From the NCBI GenBank assembly GCA_905234265.1, contig CAJOHJ010000005.1, forward strand, positions 94,281 to 158,280: a stretch of DNA of 64,000 nucleotides. The letters are read 5' to 3'. Origin of the DNA: an uncultured Prevotella sp. Its GTDB lineage: Bacteria > Bacteroidota > Bacteroidia > Bacteroidales > Bacteroidaceae. Shown here piece after piece: positions 17,026 through 25,444 of the stretch (position 1 is its first letter; every line of letters begins with the position of its first letter). The notes under the pieces were generated by a model. The model saw only the letters and a list, made by a program, of their open reading frames with translations, made no database searches and was not told the origin of the DNA. Made by a program: the position numbers and the translations under genes.

Positions 17026-17903
17026 TATTTCTTGGGATTAACTTCTAACAGTTCAATCTTGAAAATAAGCATAGAGAACGGCTTGATGTCAGCCTGCTGC
17101 ATTTCGCCATAGGCAAGCTCCTGAGGAATGTAGACTTCCCAGATGGAACCGGCTGGCATGTGCTGCAGAGCGTCTGACCAGCCCTTGATAACCTGGTTGG
17201 TACGGAAGTCTGTCGGCTGGCTGCGCTTGTAGCTGCTGTCGAACACCTTGCCTTCGAGAGTGCGGCCCTCGTAGTGTACACGGACACGGGATGTATCGGC
17301 AGGAATGGCACCGGTACCTTCCTTGATAACCTTGTACTGTACGCCGCTGGGCAGCGTGACGATGCCTTCCTTCTTGCCGTTCTCGGCGAGGAAGTCTTCA
17401 CCGGCCTTCTTGTTGGCGCCGAACTCCTTCTCGAGGTTCTTGGCCTTGATGGTGCGCATCATCTGCTGTGCAACCTGCTGGGCAGAGTCGACGGTCATCA
17501 GGCCGCCTTTGCCTACGGTGCCGCTGACGAAGCCGGCCATGAAGTTCTTTAGAGAAATGGTCTTCGTAGAGTCGTCGCCGAAGAGCTCGTGGTTGATGCC
17601 CTTCACCATCTGGTTGCTGATCTGCTGGCCAATCTGGATGCCTGCATAGTAGGCAGCCTTCTTCTTGTCGTCGCCGGCGTTGGCGCCTTCGTTAAGACCC
17701 TTGATGAACTCGTCCATGTAGGTGGTGTCTATGCCTAAGCGGCCTACCAGATAGTCCTTGAGGCCCTGTGTCTGAGCCATGCCGATGGCGTAGCTGACGG
17801 TGTCGACGTCTGTCTTCAGATTTGCCTTTGGCGTTCCGTTGCCGCACGAATACATCATTACGGCGGCTACTGCTGCGATGGCAGCAAAAGTAAATTTCTT
17901 CAT
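17025..17903 (-). CDS. FKBP-type peptidyl-prolyl isomerase, lipoprotein
   Basis: 292 residues. The N-terminus (AAVAAVMMYS, then CGNG) is a lipobox, so it is a membrane-anchored lipoprotein. Helical N-terminal region ~30-165, then an FKBP domain ~175-290 (LPSGVQYKVI, VHYEGRTLEGKVFDSS, NQVIKGWSDALQHMP, IPQELAYGEMQQADI). Mip-like periplasmic isomerase. Couples by a one-base overlap to the next FKBP gene. Confidence 0.92.
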   Translation of the reverse strand: MKKFTFAAIAAVAAVMMYSCGNGTPKANLKTDVDTVSYAIGMAQTQGLKDYLVGRLGIDTTYMDEFIKGLNEGANAGDDKKKAAYYAGIQIGQQISNQMVKGINHELFGDDSTKTISLKNFMAGFVSGTVGKGGLMTVDSAQQVAQQMMRTIKAKNLEKEFGANKKAGEDFLAENGKKEGIVTLPSGVQYKVIKEGTGAIPADTSRVRVHYEGRTLEGKVFDSSYKRSQPTDFRTNQVIKGWSDALQHMPAGSIWEVYIPQELAYGEMQQADIKPFSMLIFKIELLEVNPKK

Positions 17904-17966
17904 TGCTTTAATTGTCGTTATTTCGTTGTTCTTTCTTGTTTGTCGCTGTTGTGGCGTTGTGCTTTT

Positions 17967-18572
17967 TTACATCACCTGGATAAGCTCGACATCGAATATC
18001 AGGGCTGCGAATGGTGGAATGGAACTGCCTGCACCGCCCTCGCCGTATGCCAGCCGGTAGGGGATGAAGAAGCGGTACTTTGCGCCTTCCTGCATGAGCT
18101 GCAAGCCTTCCGTCCAGCCGGCAATTACCTGCTGCAGGCCGAAGACTGCCGGCTCGCCGCGCTCAACGCTGCTGTCGAATACAGTGCCGTCGATGAGGAA
18201 TCCCTCATAGTGGCACTTCACGGAGTCCTTGGCCGACGGCTTCTTGCCGTTGCCCTCGCGGAGTACCTGATACTGCAGGCCGCTGGGCAGGGTGACGACG
18301 CCGTCCTTCTTGGCGTTCTCGGCAAGATACTTCTCGCCGGCCTCCTTGTGCTGCTTGCCGGCAGCCTGGCGCTCGCGAGAAATCTTCTCTTCCTGCTCGG
18401 CAAAGAATTCCTGCACGATGCGCTGTGCATCGCTGCTCTTTATCTTCAGCTCGTGGCCGCCGATGACGTCCTTTACGGCTTGTGCAAAATCGTCGATGTT
18501 CAGCGCCTGGCCGCCCATGTTTGCAAGCTGGTGGCCTATGCCTATTCCTAATGCGTAGCTAACTTTGTCCAT
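17967..18572 (-). CDS. FKBP-type peptidyl-prolyl isomerase, cytoplasmic FklB-like
   Basis: 201 residues from the ATG at 18572 (MDKVSYALGIGIGHQLANMG). No signal peptide. An FKBP_N dimerisation domain (~1-90) is followed by an FKBP domain (LPSGLQYQVL, CHYEGFLIDGTVFDSS, QQVIAGWTEGLQLM, IPYRLAYGEGGAGSSIPP). Resembles E. coli FKBP22 (FklB), a cytoplasmic chaperone-isomerase. First gene of the cluster; a TACCTTTG box (18631-18624, reverse) is its likely promoter, with only a weak -33. Confidence 0.9.
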   Translation of the reverse strand: MDKVSYALGIGIGHQLANMGGQALNIDDFAQAVKDVIGGHELKIKSSDAQRIVQEFFAEQEEKISRERQAAGKQHKEAGEKYLAENAKKDGVVTLPSGLQYQVLREGNGKKPSAKDSVKCHYEGFLIDGTVFDSSVERGEPAVFGLQQVIAGWTEGLQLMQEGAKYRFFIPYRLAYGEGGAGSSIPPFAALIFDVELIQVM

Positions 18573-18757
18573 ATTATATATTAATGTGTTTGTCCTTTCT
18601 GAACGCTTGAAATTAACAGCGTGCAAAGGTATATAAAATATGCCATACGGATGCACAGAAATAAAAAGGTTTTTCTTTTTTTAACTTAATCTTTCTGTCT
18701 TTCCTCTTCTTTCTTCGTAATTTTGCGCACAAATCTCTATCTGTTAGGGACTTTGCA

Positions 18758-20413
18758 ATGGAAAAGACACAGAAATCAGTGACTACTCAACAACAGGTTT
18801 TTCTTATGGTACAGACAGTTATGACTGGCTTGCGCAGCATGGCGGCACGTTGCCTGCTGTCGGCTGCATTCTTCATATTATCTCCGGCTGCATTGCTTGC
18901 ACAGGACGACACCAACCACAATCTCGAGGTGGGAAAGAACCTCGAGATTTTCAACGCACTTTACAAGGAACTCGACTTGATGTACGTCGACACTCTCGAC
19001 GCGTCGAAGGTCGTCACCGTTGCCATCGACGCCATGCTGCAGTCGCTGGACCCGTACACGGAATACTATCCCGAGGAGCGGCAGAAAGACCTGCGCACAA
19101 TGCTGACGGGAAAGTATGCCGGCATTGGCGCACTCATCCGCTACCATCAGAAGCAGAAGCGCTGCGTCATCGACGAGCCTTACGAGGGAATGCCTGCCGC
19201 CGAGGCCGGCCTGCGCAAGGGTGATGTCATCCTGCAAATCGACGACTCGTTGATGACTGACCGGAACACCAGCTACGTCAGCAGCCATCTGCGCGGCGAT
19301 GCAGGCACAAGCTTCCTGCTGAAGTTCCTGCGGCCGTCGACAGGCAAGACGCACACCGTCAAGATAACGCGCAGGGCAATAAAGATGCCTGAGATAACAT
19401 GGTATGGCATGCGCCCCGGAGGCATAGGCTACATCTGCCTGAACACATTCACCGGCGAGCCTTCCAAAGCCATGCGGCTGGCCTATCTGGATCTTAAGAA
19501 GCGCGGCGCGACAAAACTGATACTCGACCTCCGCGGCAATGGCGGCGGCAGTGTCAGCGAGTGCGTCGACATTCTGAGCATGTGGCTGCCGATGAATACG
19601 AAGATAGTGGAGACACGCGGCAAGCTGCGAAGGGCAAACAGCGAGTACATAACACGCTACGAGCCGGTGGACACCGTGATGCCGCTGGTGGTTCTTGTCA
19701 ACGGCGAGACAGCATCGGCATCGGAGATTACCAGTGGCACGTTGCAAGACCTAAAGCGCGGCATCGTGGTAGGCTCGCACACCTTTGGCAAGGGGCTTGT
19801 GCAGATTCCGAACATAGACCTGCCCTTCAACGCAAACTTGAAGCTCACCACTTCGCGCTATTACCTGCCCTCCGGGCGCGGCATAAAGATGAAGGAAGGC
19901 ATAACGCCTGACGTGGAGATAAAGCCTGACACAATGTCAAACATCACGCTATATCTTGACCGCCTCGACTCTACGGAAGTTCTCTTCGACTACGTTGCCG
20001 AATACATTGCCAAGCATTCGTCGGTAGGTGATGCAGAGACATTCCACATCACCGATGCCGACTATGCCGACTTCAAGCAGCGCGTCATTGCCGCTGGCTT
20101 CACATACGACCAGATGAGCAAAAAACGCTACGACGAGCTGGTGCGCATAGCCACCTTCGAAGGCTATTACGACGATGCACGCGAGGAATTCGAGGCCTTG
20201 AAGGCAAAGATTGACCATCACGACGTCAGCCGCGACATGGATGTGCATCGCGACGAAATCAAGCGGCTTATAGAGCAGGAAATCATTTCTGCCTATCACT
20301 ATCAGGCAGGACAGCTGCTTATTGGCCTGCGTACCGACAAGGTGATAGCCGAAGCGGAGCGCATCCTCAGCACCGACGGAGAATACAGCCGCATTCTCCG
20401 CCGTGAGAAATAA
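18758..20413 (+). CDS. Carboxyl-terminal processing protease (S41)
   Basis: 551 residues. A membrane or signal segment lies at ~30-48 (CLLSAAFFILSPAALLAQ), so the mature enzyme is periplasmic; a start at residue 17 or later is also possible. A short helical region (LDPYTEYYPEE) is followed by a PDZ domain (~115-205, PAAEAGLRKGDVILQID) and the S41 core with LDLRGNGGGSV, the nucleophile region VNGETASASEIT and the Lys of HTFGKGLVQ, forming the Ser-Lys dyad. Degrades or trims periplasmic proteins. A TAATTTTG box at 18718-18725 is a plausible promoter. Two 22-bp direct repeats follow the stop. Confidence 0.93.
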   Translation: MEKTQKSVTTQQQVFLMVQTVMTGLRSMAARCLLSAAFFILSPAALLAQDDTNHNLEVGKNLEIFNALYKELDLMYVDTLDASKVVTVAIDAMLQSLDPYTEYYPEERQKDLRTMLTGKYAGIGALIRYHQKQKRCVIDEPYEGMPAAEAGLRKGDVILQIDDSLMTDRNTSYVSSHLRGDAGTSFLLKFLRPSTGKTHTVKITRRAIKMPEITWYGMRPGGIGYICLNTFTGEPSKAMRLAYLDLKKRGATKLILDLRGNGGGSVSECVDILSMWLPMNTKIVETRGKLRRANSEYITRYEPVDTVMPLVVLVNGETASASEITSGTLQDLKRGIVVGSHTFGKGLVQIPNIDLPFNANLKLTTSRYYLPSGRGIKMKEGITPDVEIKPDTMSNITLYLDRLDSTEVLFDYVAEYIAKHSSVGDAETFHITDADYADFKQRVIAAGFTYDQMSKKRYDELVRIATFEGYYDDAREEFEALKAKIDHHDVSRDMDVHRDEIKRLIEQEIISAYHYQAGQLLIGLRTDKVIAEAERILSTDGEYSRILRREK

Positions 20414-20450
20414 AGATGCCACCGTGCGAAATAAAGATGCCACCGTGCGG
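20398..20450. repeat. 22-bp direct repeat at the 3' end of the S41 protease gene
   Basis: CGTGMGAAATAAAGATGCCAC occurs twice head to tail (M = A/C). The first copy spans the protease stop codon, so duplication copied the gene's end. Confidence 0.75.
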
Positions 20451-20502
20451 GGCAAAGCCTCTGCACTACGGGACGGAAATTCCGCCGCGCGGAGTGAAGT
20501 TC

Positions 20503-21189
20503 CTACAAAATTTCCGAGAGTTCCTTCATTCCCTCTGAGGCACCTTTCAGTATCTGCTTCACGTTTGCCCCTGCGCTTACAGGCTTCGGGTCTATCAGAT
20601 AGACGGGAACGCCTGGCCGCACGTAGTGTATCAGTCCGGCAGCGGGATAGACGTTCAGCGACGTGCCTATAATAATAAATATGTCAGCTTTCTGGCATTC
20701 TTCGGCAGCGATGGTGATGTTTGGCACAGCCTCGCCGAAGAAAACGATGAACGGGCGCAGCAGCGAGCCGTCACCGCAGCGCGTACCTGGCTCAACCTCG
20801 CAGTTGTCAGCCGTCAGCAGCTGCTGGTAGCGTGGATCGTCGGGGTCTTTCGACGAGCATACCTTCATCAGTTCGCCATGCAGGTGGATGACGTGTGTAG
20901 AGCCGGCAACCTCATGCAGGTTGTCGACATTCTGAGTAACGACGCAGACGTCGTATCTGTCTTCCAGCGCGGCCACCAGCCTGTGGCCCTCGTTGGGCTG
21001 CACGCCCTGGCACTTCTTGCGGAGCATGTTGTAGAAATTCGTCACCAGTGTTGGGTCAGCTTCCCATCCCTCGTGGGTGGCAACCTGCTGTACGGGATAC
21101 TCTTCCCACAATCCGTCAGCGTCGCGGAAAGTCTTCAGTCCGCTTTCGGCAGACATGCCTGCGCCTGTCAAGACTACAATCTTTTTCAT
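20503..21189 (-). CDS. cobB: Sirtuin-type NAD-dependent protein deacylase
   Basis: 228 residues from the ATG at 21189 (KKIVVLTGAGMSAESGLKTF). Rossmann motif GAGMSAESG, then TQNVDNLHEVAGS, the catalytic His in HLHGEL, FFGEAVP and IIIGTSLNVYPAAGL. Class III (CobB-like) sirtuin acting on acyl-lysines in the cytoplasm. The usual pair of CxxC zinc sites is absent: only isolated cysteines (KVCSS, ADNCE, TRCGD) are seen, as in several other Bacteroidetes sirtuins as far as I recall. Convergent with the S41 protease gene. Confidence 0.92.
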   Translation of the reverse strand: MKKIVVLTGAGMSAESGLKTFRDADGLWEEYPVQQVATHEGWEADPTLVTNFYNMLRKKCQGVQPNEGHRLVAALEDRYDVCVVTQNVDNLHEVAGSTHVIHLHGELMKVCSSKDPDDPRYQQLLTADNCEVEPGTRCGDGSLLRPFIVFFGEAVPNITIAAEECQKADIFIIIGTSLNVYPAAGLIHYVRPGVPVYLIDPKPVSAGANVKQILKGASEGMKELSEIL

Positions 21190-21581
21190 TATGTTTTCTG
21201 TTTTTTGTGTGAATAATTCTGTTTTAAATTGGGAAATTCCTGCATTTCTCAGCACGTGTAAAGTTAGTGAAAAGGCACCAATTTCACAAGCTTTTCATCT
21301 TTTTTTCGTCCTGTGCATGCAAAAATAAGTTAATAATTTTTTTTTTTTGTTTTTTTTTGACACTTCTTGGGGCGAATAGCTAAAATATAAGTAATTTTGT
21401 TCATGTCAAGTTGATAAAGTTGGAATCCGCGGACGGGCATTCCATTTGTAAGGACGGCCGATGGAAAAGGACGTTTTCTTAGCAAGAAAAAACTCCCACG
21501 TCTTTTTATTTCCAGAGCATATAATTATTAACGCCGAATTCGGGAGCCATAGGCAAAAAACTACTTAAACCTATTACAATT
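21190..21581 (+). promoter_or_regulatory. Promoter and structured 5' leader of the SPFH operon
   Basis: No gene in this gap. A long T-run occupies ~21338-21358. A TAATTTTG box (21392-21399) with a TTGG 22 bases upstream is a plausible promoter. The ~180-base leader then folds into two stems: TGGAAT (21421-21426) with ATTCCA (21439-21444), and TGGAAA (21462) with TTTCCA (21509-21514). The second encloses GACG/CGTC and the hairpin TTTTCTT-AGC-AAGAAAA. No known riboswitch was recognised. Confidence 0.5.
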
Positions 21582-22268
21582 ATGGGACTTCTAATTATTA
21601 TTATTGCCATTGTGGCACTCTACGTTTGGTGGAAGAAAACTCATTACAATGACTCACCCTGGGTAAAGAACCGCATTAAAGGACGTTCTGACGATCAGAA
21701 AGCCGTGATTCGCTATTTCTGCAATGATTCTGCATGTCTCAGCAAAAAGCCAATCAGCGACAGTGAGTATGAAGACATCGTAAGGGCCTTCCTCAATTCT
21801 AATGATTTCAAGAAGAAAGCCCTTAACAAAATAGGTCTTGACGAAGACCAGGTCAAGGAAATAGAGCCTGTACACTTCGAAGGCTACCTGTTTGACGAGG
21901 ATGCTCTTGCAAAGGCCGGCGAAGACGGTCTGTGGCGTTCTTCAAAGTATCAGGTCAGCTGGCTCTTCTTCAGCGACTCTCAGGTATATGTATATCAGTA
22001 TACCTTCTTCCTTGATGAGGATGGCCGCAAGGAGCGCACAGAAGAATACTTCTACAAGGATATTACCAACTTCTCGACAGTCAGCGACACCGAAGAGGTT
22101 GCCCAGTACGACCCGAAGCAGGACAAGACAGTGCTTGTCAATGTCAACTCAAACCGCTTCGCCATCACCGTCCCCGGCGACCGTTTCTACTGCTCAATGG
22201 AACAGAACGACTACACGGAGGCTTCTGTCCAGGGCATGAAGGCCAAGCTGCGTGAGAAGAAGAGCTAA
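21582..22268 (+). CDS. Uncharacterised protein with one N-terminal membrane segment
   Basis: 228 residues. A single hydrophobic helix (LLIIIIAIVALYVWW) starts right at the N-terminus and is followed by a mostly hydrophilic domain rich in acidic and aromatic residues (YQVSWLFFSDSQVYVYQYTF, FYKDITNFSTV). The C-terminal part looks like a PH-like or beta-rich cytoplasmic domain, but this is only an impression. No family recognised. First gene of a five-gene operon behind a structured leader. Confidence 0.7.
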   Translation: MGLLIIIIAIVALYVWWKKTHYNDSPWVKNRIKGRSDDQKAVIRYFCNDSACLSKKPISDSEYEDIVRAFLNSNDFKKKALNKIGLDEDQVKEIEPVHFEGYLFDEDALAKAGEDGLWRSSKYQVSWLFFSDSQVYVYQYTFFLDEDGRKERTEEYFYKDITNFSTVSDTEEVAQYDPKQDKTVLVNVNSNRFAITVPGDRFYCSMEQNDYTEASVQGMKAKLREKKS

Positions 22269-22303
22269 GAGCGAGGCTCCTGCAGTGTAAACATGCAAAA
22301 AGA

Positions 22304-22717
22304 ATGGACTTGCAGACAGATGCAGACGACGTTCGCAGCTATTGCAGACATCATGAACTAAGCCGCCCGGCCGTTGGCTGGTTGTCAGTAATTGTGGCAG
22401 TTGCCGCTTTCGAGCTGACGGTGGTGGTTTGTTTCCGGTTGTCGTCTCTGCCCGCAAGTTCATTCTTTCTTTTTGCCGATGCTGCCCACTTGCTGGCCGT
22501 CGTGGCTTTCGGAGGCAGCATTCTGCGATTTCTGGTAACGGTCTACCAGCGTTATGCGCCAGAGTCGCTGCGCAGACAGTGTACTTGCAAGCCAACATGT
22601 TCAGAGTATGCACTGCTGGCTCTGCAGAAATACTGGTGGCCAAAGGCTCTGGTGCTGATAGTAAGGCGCGTTGCGCACACCTGCCAGCAGCCGGGCTACA
22701 AGACCGACTATCCTTAA
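22304..22717 (+). CDS. YidD-domain membrane protein
   Basis: 137 residues. Two hydrophobic segments (~23-45 and ~52-80) precede a C-terminal YidD-like domain with YQRYAPESLRRQCTCKPTCS and EYALLALQKYWW, a conserved Cys pattern (CTCKPTCSEYA) and ending QPGYKTDYP. YidD proteins are small factors linked to membrane-protein insertion by YidC. Canonical YidD is ~70-85 residues and lacks the membrane extension seen here. Lies 36 bases after the preceding gene and 31 before the SPFH gene. Confidence 0.75.
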   Translation: MDLQTDADDVRSYCRHHELSRPAVGWLSVIVAVAAFELTVVVCFRLSSLPASSFFLFADAAHLLAVVAFGGSILRFLVTVYQRYAPESLRRQCTCKPTCSEYALLALQKYWWPKALVLIVRRVAHTCQQPGYKTDYP

Positions 22718-22747
22718 CAATTAACAACCTATTAACTTACAACGACT

Positions 22748-23962
22748 ATGGGATTTTTCAGCAAACTACGCTCCGACGGAGAAACATTCGACGGTCAGGG
22801 CGGTGAACGCCGTGGCTTGGTTGACGTAATACAGTACAACGGTGAGCCAGACGAACTGGTGTGGAAGTTTCCGTACAACAATCTCTCTACCGGCGCACAG
22901 CTGATAGTGAACAAAAGCCAGGAGGCCATTTTCGTGAAGGGCGGCGCCGTGTGCGACGTCTTTGGCGAGGGAACGCACACTATTTCCGCCAACAATCTCC
23001 CACTGTTGGAGAAAATCATCAACCTGCCCTTTGGCGGCCGCACGCCGTTCACCGCTGAAGTGTGGTATGTGAACAAAGTAATACGCCGTGGGCTTAAGTT
23101 CGGCACACCAGCGCCCATCCGCGTGCAGGACCCACGCTATTCAGGCGTCGACATTCCGGTGAGGGCTCATGGCGACTACAGTGTGAGGGTGAAGGACAGC
23201 CAGATGCTGCTCAACGAGTTTGTCGGCACCCAGCACCTGCTGACTACCGGCGAGTTTGTCAAGCAGTTTGCTACGGTTGTCGTGCAGGAGCTGAACAAGA
23301 ATCTCAAGCGCTTTGCACGCGAGAAGAACATTTCTACGCTCGACTTCCCGGAATATGCCCCCGACATTGCCGACTTCATCGCCGACACGCTGAAGAGCAA
23401 GTTCGAAGTCTACGGCGTCGAGCTGATAGACTTCCAGTTTGCCCATGTAGGTCCCAACGAGGACGATCCCGTTGTCAAGGGTCTGCTTGACAACCGCCTT
23501 GAGTCGCTCAAGGAGGCCGAGCGCCGTAAGATACAGGGCTTCAACTACCAGCAGGAGCGCCAGTTCGACATTCTGGAGACCGCCGCAGCCAACGAGGGCA
23601 GTGCCGGCAACCTGATGGGTGCAGGAATAGGTCTTGGCATGGGCGTGGGCATGGGTGGAGCCTTCGGCCAGCAGATGCAGCAGATGACCAGTGCCTTTGG
23701 CGCGGCACCCACTGTTCCGACGCCGCCGCCGGTGATGTCGTCGCCTTACTACGTATACATCAACGGAGGCCAGCAAGGCCCGTTCGACAACAATACCCTG
23801 CAGTCGCTGGCCGCCAGCCGCGTGCTGACGCCCGACACTCTTGTCTGGAAGCAGGGCATGGCACAGTGGGGCAAGGCCATCGACCAGCCCGACCTGCAGC
23901 CGCTGTTTGCCGCCGCCACTCCTCCGCCACCGCCAGTGCCGCCAGTGCCTCCGGTGCAGTAG
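22748..23962 (+). CDS. SPFH-domain protein (YdjI-like) with a C-terminal GYF_2 domain
   Basis: 404 residues. The SPFH/band-7 region (~45-265) is of the YdjI type: WKFPYNNLSTGAQLIVNKSQ, EAIFVKGGAV, FGEGTHTISANNLPLL, then a helical segment rich in Glu/Lys/Arg. A Gly/Met-rich hinge (~285-315) leads to a GYF_2 domain (~335-380: YYVYINGGQQGPFDNNTL, TLVWKQGMAQW) and a Pro-rich tail. SPFH proteins form membrane-associated scaffolds. In Bacillus subtilis, YdjI belongs to an operon with a zinc-ribbon membrane protein and recruits PspA during membrane stress. No PspA gene is in this window. Cytoplasmic face of the inner membrane by inference. Confidence 0.85.
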   Translation: MGFFSKLRSDGETFDGQGGERRGLVDVIQYNGEPDELVWKFPYNNLSTGAQLIVNKSQEAIFVKGGAVCDVFGEGTHTISANNLPLLEKIINLPFGGRTPFTAEVWYVNKVIRRGLKFGTPAPIRVQDPRYSGVDIPVRAHGDYSVRVKDSQMLLNEFVGTQHLLTTGEFVKQFATVVVQELNKNLKRFAREKNISTLDFPEYAPDIADFIADTLKSKFEVYGVELIDFQFAHVGPNEDDPVVKGLLDNRLESLKEAERRKIQGFNYQQERQFDILETAAANEGSAGNLMGAGIGLGMGVGMGGAFGQQMQQMTSAFGAAPTVPTPPPVMSSPYYVYINGGQQGPFDNNTLQSLAASRVLTPDTLVWKQGMAQWGKAIDQPDLQPLFAAATPPPPPVPPVPPVQ

Positions 23963-24012
23963 CCATGGCGATGAGCAGACAACAAGCATTCAGTAAAGAA
24001 AAACAATAAGAC

Positions 24013-24621
24013 ATGAAAATCGTCAACAAATACATTCTTGCATCGTGTGTCTTCTGCTATTTTGGCGGCCTTTACATTGCCGCCAGCAAGATGGGCATCA
24101 TGCGGCTCGTCAGCCGCTATGGGCTTAGCCGCAGCTTCAGTGAGTGGCCCGAGGACTTTCCTTCGCTAAATCTTATCATCGTCTGCCTGGCGGTCTACAC
24201 CGTCCTTTTCATCATTGTTGCCTGGTGGCTCATGAAGTTCACCATCAGGCACGGCGAGGAAATGGACCAGCTGCAGCAGAAGGCCTCCACGCTTCACAAT
24301 TACAGCGAGCAGGTGTCGATGATAGTCTCACGCTACGGGCGCATCTGCCGCGACAAGAACGTCGACAGCAAGCAGTCGTCGCAGCGCATGCAGCTTCTGC
24401 AGCGCCATGTGGCCTCGCTGCCGGCTTCAGTGCTTGCCAATGGCGACGCTGCCAGTGTGCTGAGCCGCACAGTCAGCCACATCGGCGATGCCGTGTCGGC
24501 TATGGAAAATGCCACGGAGTCTGCCGTCGGCGATGCACACCAGAAGCTGCTGCTGCAGGTAGAGGATGCCATAGACACCGTACAAAGGCTGAAGACCGGT
24601 GCCATTTCCATAAAGAACTGA
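24013..24621 (+). CDS. Two-helix membrane protein with a coiled-coil C-terminus
   Basis: 202 residues. Hydrophobic helices at ~7-27 and ~53-73 (LIIVCLAVYTVLFIIVAWWL) are followed by a ~125-residue hydrophilic, helix-rich region with heptad-like leucines (EEMDQLQQKASTLHNYSEQV, QRMQLLQRHVASL). No family recognised. Fourth gene of the SPFH operon, so it may anchor or regulate the SPFH scaffold; that is inference from position only. Confidence 0.65.
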   Translation: MKIVNKYILASCVFCYFGGLYIAASKMGIMRLVSRYGLSRSFSEWPEDFPSLNLIIVCLAVYTVLFIIVAWWLMKFTIRHGEEMDQLQQKASTLHNYSEQVSMIVSRYGRICRDKNVDSKQSSQRMQLLQRHVASLPASVLANGDAASVLSRTVSHIGDAVSAMENATESAVGDAHQKLLLQVEDAIDTVQRLKTGAISIKN

Positions 24622-24660
24622 CAGCAACAAGAGAACATCAAATAGACAAAACAATCGCTT

Positions 24661-25248
24661 ATGGAAGTTATTTCATTAAAATGCCCAAACTGTGGTGCCA
24701 GCGTGACCACAAAGACCAAGGAGTGTGAATTCTGCTTTCAGGAAATCCTGGTGCGCTCGTTCAAGAGCCTGATGTCGATGCCCACTCCGCAGATTAACAA
24801 ATACAGAACCACTTACCAGTCGGCAGCATCGGAACATCCTGAAAATCCGCAGCTGAACACGTCGATAGGCCTCTGCTTCCTGAAGCTGAGCAAGTACGAC
24901 CAGGCTCTGGAATATTTCGAGAAGGCCCAGCCGGAAAGCTTCGACGACGCCACTCCTTATTTCTATGCCGCCGTTGCCCAGCTGAAGGGCCGCAAGCCGT
25001 TCCTGCTGAACCGCACGGAGATAGACAAGATTTTGGAGAACCTCAATGCAGCCATGGAGATTGCTCCCAGCCCCGAGCAGATGTATTTCATTTCCTACAT
25101 CAAGCGCGACTACTTCAAGCGTAAGTTCCTGAAGACCTCGCCGACGTGGGAGGAGTGCATGCAGGAGGCCGTCGACAACGGCTTGTCGCCTGCCGACGTC
25201 GAGGAGTTCCACGCAATGGTTGGAACCCCTGTTGACATAGAGCTGTAA
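24661..25248 (+). CDS. Zinc-ribbon protein with TPR-like repeats
   Basis: 195 residues. N-terminal zinc ribbon CPNCGASVTTKTKECEFC (two CxxC pairs), then helix pairs resembling tetratricopeptide repeats (NTSIGLCFLKLSKYDQALEY, FEKAQPESFDDATPYFY). No signal peptide, so cytoplasmic. Zinc-ribbon proteins accompany SPFH genes of the YdjI type elsewhere, which supports an operonic link, although the B. subtilis partner YdjG has membrane helices and no TPR. Last gene of the operon; a repeat locus follows. Confidence 0.72.
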   Translation: MEVISLKCPNCGASVTTKTKECEFCFQEILVRSFKSLMSMPTPQINKYRTTYQSAASEHPENPQLNTSIGLCFLKLSKYDQALEYFEKAQPESFDDATPYFYAAVAQLKGRKPFLLNRTEIDKILENLNAAMEIAPSPEQMYFISYIKRDYFKRKFLKTSPTWEECMQEAVDNGLSPADVEEFHAMVGTPVDIEL

Positions 25249-25262
25249 TGGCAAGCAGACAG

Positions 25263-25370
25263 ATTCTCTCCGTGAGATACGAAATTATCTTACGGAGATA
25301 TTTTTTTATCTCACAGAGATAATTTCGTAACTCGCAGAGATAATTTCGTAACTCGCAGAGATAAATTTTG
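25263..25370. repeat. Dispersed ~21-bp repeat, locus 3
   Basis: Units such as GAGATAATTTCGTAACTCGCA (twice identical) and an inverted GAGATA...TATCTC palindrome, between the zinc-ribbon gene and the tadA promoter. Both unit orientations are present. Confidence 0.85.
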
Positions 25371-25444
25371 CATCTTTTAATGCAGGCAGTCTGCTGTTCT
25401 CGGAAATTTTGACTATTTTTGCAAACAATAATTCCATTCACACG

